A DNA stretch of 64,000 bases from Streptomyces sp. Root1304 (GCF_001426405.1 NZ_LMEP01000012.1:437921-501920); one strand, 5' to 3'; counted from the first letter of the stretch, positions 17,179-25,642 are shown. Program-made: numbers and translations. Notes: generated from the sequence alone by a model not told the origin.

Positions 17179-17187
17179 TGTGGATAA
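17179..17187 (-). promoter_or_regulatory. Perfect DnaA box (TTATCCACA)
   Basis: TGTGGATAA on the plus strand is TTATCCACA on the minus strand. It lies in the divergent gap between the M48 gene and the small protein at 17224. Confidence 0.45.
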
Positions 17188-17223
17188 CTCGGGCACCACG
17201 GACGACCGAGGAGCACGACCGAC

Positions 17224-17520
17224 ATGCCGGACACCGTCGACGCCGCAGCCGATCTGCTCGCGGCCGCCGCACAGCAGGGGCCGGGCAACACGCTCCGCAT
17301 CGTGCTGCTCGTCTCGATCGTGGGCGGCGCCCTGCTCGCCTGGTTCCTCCTGCGGGGCTACCGCACCGACGACACGGCCGACACCGAGGGCACGGCCGAC
17401 ACCGAGCGCGCCGGTGACGCCGGGAACGCCGCCGCCACCCCCGGAGCCGGCACCGCGAACGCCGCCGGTGACCGCGCCACCGCCGCCGACGGCAACACGG
17501 AGCGCGACGCGAACGCCTGA
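17224..17520 (+). CDS. Small single-pass membrane protein
   Basis: 98 residues. A short amphipathic N-terminus (DAAADLLAAAAQQG) is followed by one membrane helix near 26-43 (IVLLVSIVGGALLAWFLL) and a Thr/Asp/Ala-rich tail with imperfect TADTEG repeats. GAGGA lies about 10 nt before ATG. Function unknown. Confidence 0.6.
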   Translation: MPDTVDAAADLLAAAAQQGPGNTLRIVLLVSIVGGALLAWFLLRGYRTDDTADTEGTADTERAGDAGNAAATPGAGTANAAGDRATAADGNTERDANA

Positions 17521-17603
17521 GTCGGCGTGAGCCCGTCCGGACCGCCCGCATACGATGTGCGCGAAGTCTCCGCTCCCATCCCCGATCGATAGGTCTGTCG
17601 AAG

Positions 17604-17765
17604 ATGAGCCTCCACAGCACCGCCGCCAACCTGGTCTCTCTCGCCGAGGGCGCCGAGCACGGCGGCAACCACGAAAGCCTCAGCCCCTACCTCACCGGCT
17701 TCGGTGCCTTCGGTGCCCTGCTCCTGCTGCTGTGGATCACCACCCGCTTCAACCGCGACCGCTGA
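17604..17765 (+). CDS. 53-residue membrane protein
   Basis: ATG 17604 to TGA 17763-17765. A His/Glu/Gly-containing N-terminus (AEGAEHGGNHESL) precedes one membrane helix (LTGFGAFGALLLLLWITTRF) and ends NRDR. Codon use is typical of a real gene (G/C third positions), and the protein looks like small Streptomyces membrane proteins found before nadD. Ribosome-binding site weak (GAAG). Function unknown. Confidence 0.6.
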   Translation: MSLHSTAANLVSLAEGAEHGGNHESLSPYLTGFGAFGALLLLLWITTRFNRDR

Positions 17766-17816
17766 ACCGGCGACCCTGATCCGGCGTCCGCTGCCGTGCC
17801 AGTAGGCTCTGCACGC

Positions 17817-18437
17817 ATGGGAGAGCAGGAAGTGCCTACTGGCGGGCGCGGGAAGCGCCGACTCGGCGTGATGGGCGGAACCTTCGACCCGATCCACCAC
17901 GGACACCTGGTGGCGGCCAGCGAGGTCGCCGCCCTGTTCCACCTCGACGAGGTGGTGTTCGTGCCGACCGGGGAGCCGTGGCAGAAGAGCGACAAGGCCG
18001 TGTCGGCGGCCGAGGACCGTTACCTGATGACGGTGATCGCCACCGCGTCCAACCCGCAGTTCTCGGTCAGCCGGATCGACATTGACCGCGGCGGTGCCAC
18101 GTACACCATCGACACCCTGCGGGATCTGCGCTCCCTCAACAGCGACTCGGACCTCTTCTTCATCACCGGGGCCGACGCGCTGTCGCAGATCCTCACCTGG
18201 CGCGACGCCGAGGAGCTGTTCTCGCTCGCCCATTTCATCGGCGTCACCCGGCCGGGCCACGACCTCACCGACGACGGACTGCCCAAGGGCGGGGTCTCGC
18301 TGGTCGAGATCCCCGCGCTCGCCATCTCCTCCACCGACTGCCGTGCGAGGGTCGGGCAGGGCGACCCCGTCTGGTACCTGGTCCCGGACGGCGTGGTGCG
18401 CTACATCGACAAACGCCAGCTGTACCGCGGCGAGTGA
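17817..18437 (+). CDS. nadD: Nicotinate-nucleotide adenylyltransferase
   Basis: 206 residues. It makes deamido-NAD from nicotinate mononucleotide and [18 protein letters not shown] near 18-32 is the HxGH nucleotidyltransferase motif, and [12 protein letters not shown] near 171 is the ISSTxIR-type motif (here Cys replaces the hydrophobic residue). Length fits the family. A TAGGCT hexamer lies 8 nt before ATG 17817, so it may be leaderless or nearly so. First gene of a likely operon nadD-LCP-rsfS-phosphatase. Confidence 0.93.
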   Translation: MGEQEVPTGGRGKRRLGVMGGTFDPIHHGHLVAASEVAALFHLDEVVFVPTGEPWQKSDKAVSAAEDRYLMTVIATASNPQFSVSRIDIDRGGATYTIDTLRDLRSLNSDSDLFFITGADALSQILTWRDAEELFSLAHFIGVTRPGHDLTDDGLPKGGVSLVEIPALAISSTDCRARVGQGDPVWYLVPDGVVRYIDKRQLYRGE

Positions 18438-18456
18438 GCTTCGGGGAGGGGCACCG

Positions 18457-20223
18457 GTGAACGATCAGCAGCATCCGTACGATCCGTACTATCCGCAGCC
18501 GCAGATCATCGGCTACGACGCGTACGGGCAGCCGGTGTACCAGCAGTCGCAGCAGCCACAGGCGCCCCAGCAGGCTCCCGGGCAGCAGCAGTACGACCCG
18601 TACGGCGGTCAGCAGCAGGCGCATCAGCCGCAGCAGCCCCAGCAGGGCCACCCGCCGCAGCAGGCGTACGGCTACGACCCCTACGCCCCGCAGCGGCCCG
18701 CGCCCCCGCAGCAGCCCTCGTACGACGCGTACGACCCCTACGGGCAGCAGCAGGGATACGCCTACCCCTCCCAGGACACCGGGCAGCAGTGGGCCGTCCA
18801 GGCCGAGCCCGCCCAGGCCCCCGCGCCCGCCCAGGCCGCCGCGCCCGCTCCCGTACAGGCGCCGCCGGCCACGTCCGTCGCGGCCCCCGCCGGGGTCCCC
18901 GGGCAGCGCCCAGCGTCCGAGCGGTCCACCCCGGCCCGGCCGGACGGCGGTGACGACCGGGACTACCGCACCGAGCAGTTCTCGTTCATCGAGGAGCCCG
19001 ACGAGGACTCCGAGGACGTCATCGACTGGCTCAAGTTCACCGAGAGCCGTTCCGAGCGACGCGAGGAGGCCCGGCGCAAGGGCCGCAACCGGGTCGTCGC
19101 GCTGGTCGTCGTCCTCGTCCTCGCGGTCGCGGGCGGCGTCGGCTACCTCTGGTCCGCCGGCCTGCTCCCCGGATCCTCCGACGGCGAGGAGAAGGGCGGC
19201 GCCGCCGCGACCGGTCCGCAGAAGCGCGACATGATCGTCGTCCACCTCCACGACACCAAGAACGGCGGCACCTCCACCGCCCTCCTCGTGGACAACGCGA
19301 CCACCCGCCAGGGCAACACGGTCCTCATCCCCAACTCCGTCGTCGTCGCCGACGACGAGGGCGCCGCGACCACGCTCGGCAAGTCGGTCGAGGAGGACGG
19401 GTCCGGCGGCACCCGGGAGGCGGTCGACAACCTCCTCGGCACCACGATCACCGGCACCTGGCGCCTGGACACCCCGTACCTGGAGAACCTCGTCGAGACC
19501 GTCAGCGGCATCGAGGTCGACACCGACACGGACGTGCCCGACACCAAGAAGGGCGCCGAGCCGCTCGTCAGGAAGGGCGAGAAGCAGACCCTGAACGGGC
19601 GCGCCGCCGTCGCCTACGCGACCTACCGGGGCCCCGGAGAGGCCGAGGCCAAGCAGCTCCAGCGCTTCGGCCAGGTCATGTACGGCGTGCTGCGGAAGTT
19701 CTCCTCCGACCCCGAGGCCGCCACGGTCACCATCCAGACCCTCCAGCAGATCCTGGACCCCTCGCTCCCGGAGAAGGACCTGGCCGCCTCCCTGGCCAGG
19801 CTCGCCGACCACGCCAAGATCGGCGCGTACAAGACGGCCCTGCTCCCGGTGGGCCAGGACGGCTCGCTGACCGAGGGCGCCGCCGACAGTGTGGTGAAGG
19901 ACATCCTCGGCGGAAAGGTCACCGCCCCCAAGGCCGACGACGTGCCCCGGATCTCGGTCAGGGACGGCTCCGGCAAGAACGCCACCGAGTCGGCCCGGGT
20001 CGTCCTGATCAACGGCGGCTACGCCTTCACGGGCGGCGTGGAGACGGCCACCCAGGAGAAGTCGCAGGTCGTCTACGGTGACGAGGCCCAGAAGGCGACG
20101 GCGGTCGAGGTGGCCAAGACACTGGGCCTGCCGACCGGCTCCGTCACCAGGGGCAAGCCCTCCGGAGCGGCCTCGGTGACCGTGATCCTGGGCCAGGACT
20201 ACGTGGTCAAGGGGGCCCGGTAG
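18457..20223 (+). CDS. LCP-like protein with LytR_C domain (PdtA-type glycopolymer transferase homologue)
   Basis: 588 residues. Residues 1-165 are a Gln/Pro/Tyr-rich cytoplasmic region with many YDPY repeats. An acidic stretch and one membrane helix follow (ALVVVLVLAVAGGVGYLWSAG, about 214-234). Outside lie an LCP-like domain (about 250-425) and a LytR_C domain (about 500-585). By position between nadD and rsfS it matches S. coelicolor SCO2578, reported as the polydiglycosylphosphate transferase PdtA. The LCP part is divergent: the usual PRD segment reads LIPNSVVV, and the Arg-rich motif is AYATYRGPG then KQLQRFGQVM. GTG 18457 has GGGGAGGGG just upstream. Confidence 0.85.
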   Translation: MNDQQHPYDPYYPQPQIIGYDAYGQPVYQQSQQPQAPQQAPGQQQYDPYGGQQQAHQPQQPQQGHPPQQAYGYDPYAPQRPAPPQQPSYDAYDPYGQQQGYAYPSQDTGQQWAVQAEPAQAPAPAQAAAPAPVQAPPATSVAAPAGVPGQRPASERSTPARPDGGDDRDYRTEQFSFIEEPDEDSEDVIDWLKFTESRSERREEARRKGRNRVVALVVVLVLAVAGGVGYLWSAGLLPGSSDGEEKGGAAATGPQKRDMIVVHLHDTKNGGTSTALLVDNATTRQGNTVLIPNSVVVADDEGAATTLGKSVEEDGSGGTREAVDNLLGTTITGTWRLDTPYLENLVETVSGIEVDTDTDVPDTKKGAEPLVRKGEKQTLNGRAAVAYATYRGPGEAEAKQLQRFGQVMYGVLRKFSSDPEAATVTIQTLQQILDPSLPEKDLAASLARLADHAKIGAYKTALLPVGQDGSLTEGAADSVVKDILGGKVTAPKADDVPRISVRDGSGKNATESARVVLINGGYAFTGGVETATQEKSQVVYGDEAQKATAVEVAKTLGLPTGSVTRGKPSGAASVTVILGQDYVVKGAR

Positions 20224-20306
20224 GGGCGCCCCGGAAAACGTTGGCGGTGGCGTCGGCGGTCCGTGAGACCCTGGAGGGGTACTGGACCGCCGACGAAAGC
20301 CTGCTT

Positions 20307-20774
20307 GTGACCGCCACGGATCGTTCCATCGAACTCGTCAACGCCGCCGCTCAGGCGGCCGCCGACCGGCTCGCGCACGACATCATCGCGTACGACGTCA
20401 GCGATGTGCTGTCGATCACCGACGCCTTCCTGCTCGCCTCCGCGCCCAACGACCGCCAGGTCAAGTCGATCGTCGACGAGATCGAGGAGCGCCTGAACAA
20501 GGACCTCGGCGCCAAGCCGGTCCGCCGTGAGGGCGACCGCGACGCCCGCTGGATCCTGCTGGACTACGTCGACATCGTCGTCCACGTCCAGCACAGCGAG
20601 GAGCGGGTCTTCTACGCCCTGGAGCGGCTGTGGAAGGACTGCCCCGAGCTGCCGCTTCCCGAGGACGCGGCGAACACCCGCGGCAAGGGCGCCGAGCACG
20701 CCGAGCTCACCGGTGTCGACCTCTCCGCCCACGCCGCCGGCCTGCCCGACGGACCGGACGGTGAGCTCAGCTGA
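20307..20774 (+). CDS. rsfS: Ribosome silencing factor
   Basis: 155 residues. RsfS binds ribosomal protein L14 and blocks subunit joining when nutrients fall. The family core is present: AYDVSDVLSITDAFLLASA, NDRQVKSIVDEIEE, and WILLDYVDIVVHVQH before RVFYALERLWKDC. The frame is open to a GTG at 20241, but I prefer GTG 20307 (MTATDRSIELV), which matches where homologues begin. The start has no strong ribosome-binding site. The C-terminal 30 residues are variable. Confidence 0.9.
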   Translation: MTATDRSIELVNAAAQAAADRLAHDIIAYDVSDVLSITDAFLLASAPNDRQVKSIVDEIEERLNKDLGAKPVRREGDRDARWILLDYVDIVVHVQHSEERVFYALERLWKDCPELPLPEDAANTRGKGAEHAELTGVDLSAHAAGLPDGPDGELS

Positions 20775-21424
20775 GCACCACCAAGGGCGGCACCGGCCGC
20801 CGCATCGTCCTCTGGCGCCACGGCCAGACCTCCTGGAACCTGGAGCGCCGCTTCCAGGGCTCGACCGACATCGAGCTGACGGAGACCGGCGTCGCCCAGG
20901 CGCGCCGGGCCGCCCGGCTGCTCGCCGCGCTGAAGCCGGACGCCATCGTGGCCTCCGACCTGAAGCGGGCGGCGGCCACCGCCACGGAGCTGGCCGCGCT
21001 GACCGGTCACACCGTCGACCACGACTCCGCGCTGCGCGAGACGTACGCGGGGGAGTGGCAGGGGCTGACCCACGAGGAGATCGTGGGGCGGTACGGCGAG
21101 CAGTACGCCGCCTGGAAGCGCGGCGAGCCCGTGCGCCGGGGCGGCGGCGAGCTGGAGACCGAGGTGGCCGACCGGGCCGCCCCGGTGGTCCTCCGGCACG
21201 CCGACAAGCTCCCCGTGGACGGGACGCTCGTCGTGGTCAGCCACGGCGGCACGATCCGCACCACCATCGGCCGGCTCCTGGGTCTGGAGGCCGAGCACTG
21301 GGAGAGCCTGGGCGGCCTCTCGAACTGCTGCTGGTCGGTCCTGGGCGAGGGCGCCCGCGGCTGGCGTCTGATGGAGCACAACGCGGGCACGCTGCCCGAG
21401 CCGGTCCTCGGCGACGACGACTGA
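20771..21424 (+). CDS. Histidine phosphatase family protein, apparent CTG start
   Basis: 217 residues if read from CTG 20771. The phosphate-acceptor motif LWRHGQTSWN lies at residues 14-23, so translation must start before it. The only in-frame codons between the upstream stop (TGA 20762-20764) and the motif are GCT, CAG, CTG and then no ATG, GTG or TTG. CTG overlaps the rsfS stop (CTGA), with GGTGAG 8 nt before it, so coupling is likely. Other motifs (DIELTETGVAQA, SDLKRAAATA, VSHGGTIRTT) are normal. It resembles phosphoglycerate-mutase-like phosphatases; substrate unknown. Sequencing error is the alternative explanation for the missing start. Confidence 0.8.
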   Translation: MSTTKGGTGRRIVLWRHGQTSWNLERRFQGSTDIELTETGVAQARRAARLLAALKPDAIVASDLKRAAATATELAALTGHTVDHDSALRETYAGEWQGLTHEEIVGRYGEQYAAWKRGEPVRRGGGELETEVADRAAPVVLRHADKLPVDGTLVVVSHGGTIRTTIGRLLGLEAEHWESLGGLSNCCWSVLGEGARGWRLMEHNAGTLPEPVLGDDD

Positions 21425-21435
21425 GTCCCGTGACC

Positions 21436-21471
21436 GGCCTGCCGGAGCCGGATTTCACTTTCCGGCAGGTC
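21436..21471 (+). terminator. Terminator after the phosphatase gene
   Basis: Arms 21438-21446 and 21461-21469 form a perfect 9-bp stem, extended by two further pairs. Confidence 0.65.
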
Positions 21472-21477
21472 ACAGGC

Positions 21478-21483
21478 TAGAGT
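21478..21483 (+). promoter_or_regulatory. -10 box TAGAGT for tRNA-Ala copy 1
   Basis: TAGAGT lies 36 nt before the tRNA; TTCACT at 21454-21459 could be a weak -35 (18-bp spacing). Confidence 0.4.
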
Positions 21484-21519
21484 TCTTCTTGTTCGCAGCG
21501 CAGAGCGCGAAGAACACGA

Positions 21520-21592
21520 GGGGCTATAGCTCAGTTGGTAGAGCGCCTGCATGGCATGCAGGAGGTCAGGAGTTCAATTCTCCTTAGCTCCA
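21520..21592 (+). tRNA. tRNA-Ala (anticodon GGC), copy 1
   Basis: 73-nt cloverleaf. Acceptor arm GGGGCTA pairs with TAGCTCC, the anticodon arm is CCTGC-ATGGCAT-GCAGG (anticodon GGC), and discriminator A is at 21592. No CCA is encoded. Identical to the copy at 25766-25838. Confidence 0.95.
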
Positions 21593-21595
21593 CAG

Positions 21596-22537
21596 TCACC
21601 GAATCCCGTCCCCGGCAGGGGGCGGGATTCGTCGTTCCGGCACCTGGTGCGGGACGGTCGCCTCACGTGGGTCCGGTACCTCGCCCAGGGACGCGAGCCG
21701 GTGGCGGCTCTCCTCGTCGTTGGGCGTGTAGGCCACGATCCGGCACTCCGGCATCCCGTTCACGGAGAGGGAGACCGAGGTCAACCGGATTTCGCCCACC
21801 CGGGCATGGCGGAAGACCTTCACCCGTGTTCCCGGCGGGACCACGTCACCGCTGCGCCACAGCCGGCCGAACTCCGGACTGACCTCCGCGAGACCCCGTA
21901 CGAACTCCTCCCAGGCGGGCTCGCCCACATGCCGTCCGTACGCGCCCCGCAGCTGCGCCACCATCAGCGGCAACTCCCGCTTCCGGTCGACCACCGGGCA
22001 CAGGGGGCCGGGCACGCTGAACAGCGCCCACAGCACGTTGCGTATGCCGAACGGGCCGGTGTCCGGGGTCTGCCCGTCCTGGAAGAACAGCCGCTCGTAC
22101 ACGGCGTTGGTCGCGAGCACGTCGTACCGCGCGTTGTAGAGCACCGCCGGGTGCGGCTCCAGCGCGTCGAGGATGCCCTGGATCTCCGGACTGACCACCT
22201 GGGCGTCCCCGGCGGACCGCTCCGGGGCGTACGGCACCTCGGCAAGGTGGTAGAGGTGCTCGCGCTCGGGGCGGTCGAGGCGCAGGGTGCGGGCGACCGC
22301 GTCGAGCACCTGCGCGGACGCGTTGATCGGGCGCCCCTGCTCCAGCCACGTGTACCAGGTCACGCCGACCCCGGAGAGCTGGGCGACCTCCTCACGGCGT
22401 AACCCCGGTGTACGGCGGCGGAGTCCGGGCGGCATCCCGACGTCCTCCGGAGTCACCCGGGCCCGGCGGCTGCGCAGGAACGCGGCCAGCTCCGGCCGCC
22501 GGCGTCGCTGTGTCGGTACCGCTGCCACGATCGTCAC
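21596..22537 (-). CDS. Helix-turn-helix regulator with MmyB-like ligand domain
   Basis: 313 residues. The XRE-type helix-turn-helix is at about 35-95 (TPGLRREEVAQLSGVGVTWYTWLEQGR). The C-terminal two thirds resemble the MmyB/PAS-like ligand-binding domain (YDVLATNAVYERLF, GRLWRSGDVV). This family usually controls a neighbouring oxidoreductase or transporter gene, here the divergent MFS gene 101 bp away. The stop lies 4 nt beyond the tRNA 3' end, and the last ten residues (PPPAGDGIR) are encoded by the tRNA terminator hairpin. Confidence 0.9.
   Translation of the reverse strand: MTIVAAVPTQRRRRPELAAFLRSRRARVTPEDVGMPPGLRRRTPGLRREEVAQLSGVGVTWYTWLEQGRPINASAQVLDAVARTLRLDRPEREHLYHLAEVPYAPERSAGDAQVVSPEIQGILDALEPHPAVLYNARYDVLATNAVYERLFFQDGQTPDTGPFGIRNVLWALFSVPGPLCPVVDRKRELPLMVAQLRGAYGRHVGEPAWEEFVRGLAEVSPEFGRLWRSGDVVPPGTRVKVFRHARVGEIRLTSVSLSVNGMPECRIVAYTPNDEESRHRLASLGEVPDPREATVPHQVPERRIPPPAGDGIR
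21601..21630 (+). terminator. Terminator of tRNA-Ala copy 1, inside a coding region
   Basis: Arms 21601-21613 and 21618-21630 pair over 13 bp (one G-U) with loop ggca. It lies within the last codons of the minus-strand regulator. Confidence 0.75.
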
Positions 22538-22538
22538 A

Positions 22539-22638
22539 CCCCCATGGTCGAGTCCCCGTGCCGCCGCTGCCAGGTGGTGTCAGTACCAGCATCGGCGGGC
22601 TCTCGTTACCCGTATGCGGGCGAGGTCACGCTCGACGC
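22539..22638. promoter_or_regulatory. Divergent regulator/transporter control region
   Basis: A 101-bp gap. It contains an imperfect inverted repeat with arms CTCG/CGAG and CCCG/CGGG (around 22601-22623), a candidate operator for the MmyB-type regulator. No clear -35 is visible. Confidence 0.35.
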
Positions 22639-24138
22639 ATGACCTCGACCACAACACGTCCCGTACTCAGTAAAGACGGTGGCACCGACAATCGCCCCGG
22701 CCTGCTGCTCGGGGTGGTGCTCGCCGCCCAGTTCATGGCGCTCCTCGACGTCTTCATCGTCAACGTCGCCGCCCCCACGATCCGTGCGGAACTCTCCGCG
22801 TCCGGGGCCGCGCTCCAGCTCGTCGTCGCCGGATACACCATCGCCTACGCGGTGTTGCTGATCACCGGCGCACGCCTCGGGGACCTGCTCGGCCACCGGC
22901 GGACGTACCTCGCCGGCCTCGCCCTGTTCACCGCGGCCTCCCTCGCCTGCGGACTCGCCGCCGGAAGCGGCCAGTTGATCGCCTTCCGGCTCGTCCAGGG
23001 CGCCGGCTCCGCCCTGATGATCCCGCAGGTGCTCAGCCTCATCCAGCGCCACTTCACCGGCGAACACCGGGTCCGGGCGCTCAGCGCCTACTCCGCGGTC
23101 CTGGCCACCGGCGCCGCCGCCGGACAGGTCGTCGGCGGAATCCTGGTGAGCGCCGACCTTTTCGGCACCGGCTGGCGGCCCGTCTTCCTCGTCAACGTCC
23201 CGATCGGCGTCGCCCTGCTCGTCCTCGGCGCCCGGGTCCTGCCCCGGGACGCCGGAACCGCGTCCACGCGCACGCGTGCCCTCGATCTGCCCGGCCTGCT
23301 CCTGCTCGCCGCCGCCGTGTCCCTGCTGACCGTCCCGATGGTCCTCGGCCGGGAACAGGACTGGCCGCTGTGGTCCTGGCTCTCGCTCGGCGCCTCCGTG
23401 GTGCTGCTCGCCCTGTTCTGCGCGTACGAATCCGGGCTCGCCCGGCGCGGCGGCGCACCGCTCATCGCCCCGCGGGTCCTGCGCCTCCCCGGCATGGGAC
23501 GGGCCGTCCTGTGGATCACCGTCGCGATGGGGGTCAACGCCGGCTTCCTGTTCACCCTCACCCTGCACCTGCAGGGCGGGCTCGGGCACAGCGCGTTGCG
23601 GGCCGGGCTCACCTTCGGGCCCGCGGCCGTCGTCTTCGGCGCCGTCGGACTCACCTGGCGGCGGCTGCCGGCCCGGCTGCGGCGCGTGCTGGTCCCGGGC
23701 GGATTCCTGCTCGCCGCCGCGGGCTCCCTCACCGTCGGCCTGGTCCTCAGGGACGGCGACGCGGGCGGCTGGGGGCTCTCCCTCGGCCTCGGGCTGGTCG
23801 GCGCCGGGGTCTCGCTGGCCTTCGGACCGGCCCTGACCGGCGCGCTGGCCGCCGTACGGCCCGAGGACGCCGCCGACGCCAGCGGACTGCTCGCCACCGT
23901 CACCCAGCTCGGGCAGCTCATCGGGGTGGCCGCGTTCGGCACCCTCTTCCTCGCCCGGGTGGCCGGACCCGGGGCCCGGGACTCCGCCGACGCGCTGTGG
24001 ACCACCACCCTCGCCCTGGCCGTCGCCGCGCTCGTGGGCGGGGCCGCCGGGCTGCCGCGCCGAGCACGCCGACCCTCTTGCGAGGCCATGGCAGAATCGG
24101 ACGGCCGGAGGGGGACGAGGATCCGGACGGGAGGGTGA
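22639..24138 (+). CDS. MFS drug transporter, DHA2 (EmrB/QacA, 14-helix) type
   Basis: 499 residues with about 14 membrane helices. AQFMALLDVFIVNVAAPTI near 24-42 is the DHA2 signature (D in helix 1), ITGARLGDLLGHRRTYLAG is motif A and RLVQGAGSALMIPQ is motif B. It probably exports a hydrophobic compound by proton antiport under control of the divergent regulator. The last 20 residues, after RRARR, are polar and are encoded by DNA that also carries the control region of the next small genes. ATG 22639 is chosen because the DHA2 helix 1 starts soon after; the longer frame is non-conserved. Confidence 0.9.
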   Translation: MTSTTTRPVLSKDGGTDNRPGLLLGVVLAAQFMALLDVFIVNVAAPTIRAELSASGAALQLVVAGYTIAYAVLLITGARLGDLLGHRRTYLAGLALFTAASLACGLAAGSGQLIAFRLVQGAGSALMIPQVLSLIQRHFTGEHRVRALSAYSAVLATGAAAGQVVGGILVSADLFGTGWRPVFLVNVPIGVALLVLGARVLPRDAGTASTRTRALDLPGLLLLAAAVSLLTVPMVLGREQDWPLWSWLSLGASVVLLALFCAYESGLARRGGAPLIAPRVLRLPGMGRAVLWITVAMGVNAGFLFTLTLHLQGGLGHSALRAGLTFGPAAVVFGAVGLTWRRLPARLRRVLVPGGFLLAAAGSLTVGLVLRDGDAGGWGLSLGLGLVGAGVSLAFGPALTGALAAVRPEDAADASGLLATVTQLGQLIGVAAFGTLFLARVAGPGARDSADALWTTTLALAVAALVGGAAGLPRRARRPSCEAMAESDGRRGTRIRTGG

Positions 24139-24143
24139 CCCAA

Positions 24144-24206
24144 GTGCTCGGCGACAACGGCAGGGTGTCCTATGGGTGCACGGCCTGCGGCCACAGCTGG
24201 AGCTGA
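24144..24206 (+). CDS. Candidate 20-residue CxxC micro-protein
   Basis: GTG 24144 to TGA 24204-24206, with GGGAGG at 24129-24134. The product ends SYGCTACGHSWS, half of a zinc ribbon. An alternative GTG at 24135 adds three residues. It sits 3 nt before the start of another CxxC protein, so the pair could be co-translated. It is too short to call with certainty. Confidence 0.35.
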   Translation: MLGDNGRVSYGCTACGHSWS

Positions 24207-24209
24207 CTG

Positions 24210-24443
24210 ATGGGTGCACACAGGCGGAAGTGCGACTGGTGCGGCAGCGGCACGCCCATCGTGCGCGACATGGAACCCGTCAACCCGGGGTTCCAGTACT
24301 GGTGCGAGGAGTGCGCGCGGGCGCTGATCATAAAAGGCGACCCCATCGAGACGTACCGCGAACTCGAGGGGGAGCCGATCTACGGCCGGCTCCTCGACGA
24401 GCACTGCACCCTCAAGCGGTTCTACTCCTTCGCGACGGCCTGA
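24210..24443 (+). CDS. Small zinc-ribbon-like protein (two CxxC)
   Basis: 77 residues. CDWCG near 8-12 and CEEC near 32-35 form a likely four-Cys zinc site; a further Cys is near 67. The rest is charged (ETYRELEGEPIYGRLLDEH). No enzyme motif is visible. GGAG lies at 24196-24199. Its last 22 bp overlap the 3' end of the convergent GT87 gene. Confidence 0.7.
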   Translation: MGAHRRKCDWCGSGTPIVRDMEPVNPGFQYWCEECARALIIKGDPIETYRELEGEPIYGRLLDEHCTLKRFYSFATA

Positions 24444-25642
24444 CGCCGCAGCGTCAGCGCGTATCCCACGAGCAGCGCCGTCGCCGTCAGCGGGTAGACG
24501 GCGGACAGCAGCATCTGTCCCGCGTTCTGGTCCAGTTCGGGCCGGCCCGGGTCGTGCGGGACCCACCACAGCGCGAACGAGGCGAAGACCAGGGCCACCG
24601 GCCCCGTCACCGACCACGCGCGCGAGGCGCGGTCCGCCAGCAGGATCAGCAGCGGCACGCACCAGACCCAGTGGTGGGACCACGAGATCGGGCTGATCAT
24701 CAGCGCCGTGAACGCGCAGACGACCACCGCCACCGCCTTGTCGCCGCGCACCGCGGCCCGTACCGCGAGCGCCATCGCCAGGCCGCCCAGGACCGCCGCG
24801 GTCACCGCCCACCACATGCCCGGGTCGTCGGTGTGCATCAGCCGGGCCAGGACCCCGCGGATCGACTGGTTGGCGGTCTCCTCGGCGAAGCCGACCCGGC
24901 CCGTCTCGAACAGGGTCTCCGTCCAGAACTTCTTCGAGTCCGCCGGGAGCACGAGCGCCACGGCCAGCGTCGTCCCGAGGAACACCCCGGTCGCCGTCAC
25001 CGCCGTCCGCAGCCACTGGTTCCAGGCCCGGTCCCGGCGCCACAGCAGCACCCCCGCGACCAGCAGCAGCACCACGAAGAGCCCCGGTGTGAGCTTCACC
25101 GCGGTCGCCAGTCCGATGCCCAGGCCGGCCCAGCGGCTGCCCTCGCGCCGGGTGAGGTCCCAGAGCACCGCCACCGCTATGAGCAGGTTGATCTGGCCGT
25201 ACCGCAGGGTCGTCCACACCGGCTCGCACCAGACCACCACCGCGGCGACCCACAGTGTCGTACGCCACAGATCCGTACGGGACAGCGTCGGGCGGACCAG
25301 CTGGAGCGAGAGCTGCACCAGCGCGACCACCAGGAGCAGGTTCCCCGCGGTGGTGAGCGTCCGCATCAGCGGCACGCCGACCAGGGTCAGCGGGACGAAC
25401 AGCAGGGCCGCGAAGGGCGGATACGTCATGCCCAGGTTCGCCGAGGTGGCGCGCATCGCGTAGAGGTCGCCGCCGGCCCGGACCGTCTCGCCCTCGGCCC
25501 GGTAGACCATCACGTCGAGCATGTTCACGTGGGCGAGGCGTTGCGCCACCCAGAAGGCCGCGAACGAGAGCAGACAGACCGCCGCGGCGGTGGCCAGGGG
25601 CCACGGCCGGGCGCGGGTTTTGGAGAGCACGGTGACGGACAC
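24422..25642 (-). CDS. GT87-family membrane glycosyltransferase (DUF2029)
   Basis: 406 residues with about ten membrane helices. DVMVYRAEGETV near 43-54 carries the acidic loop-1 motif of polyprenyl-phosphate-mannose dependent GT-C enzymes, and TYPPFAALLFVPL near 73 is typical of GT87. SPISWSHHWVW near 318 is also conserved. In actinobacteria such enzymes add alpha-mannose to lipoglycans or other envelope acceptors on the outer face of the membrane. It overlaps the 24210 gene tail to tail by 22 bp. Confidence 0.88.
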   Translation of the reverse strand: MSVTVLSKTRARPWPLATAAAVCLLSFAAFWVAQRLAHVNMLDVMVYRAEGETVRAGGDLYAMRATSANLGMTYPPFAALLFVPLTLVGVPLMRTLTTAGNLLLVVALVQLSLQLVRPTLSRTDLWRTTLWVAAVVVWCEPVWTTLRYGQINLLIAVAVLWDLTRREGSRWAGLGIGLATAVKLTPGLFVVLLLVAGVLLWRRDRAWNQWLRTAVTATGVFLGTTLAVALVLPADSKKFWTETLFETGRVGFAEETANQSIRGVLARLMHTDDPGMWWAVTAAVLGGLAMALAVRAAVRGDKAVAVVVCAFTALMISPISWSHHWVWCVPLLILLADRASRAWSVTGPVALVFASFALWWVPHDPGRPELDQNAGQMLLSAVYPLTATALLVGYALTLRRQAVAKE

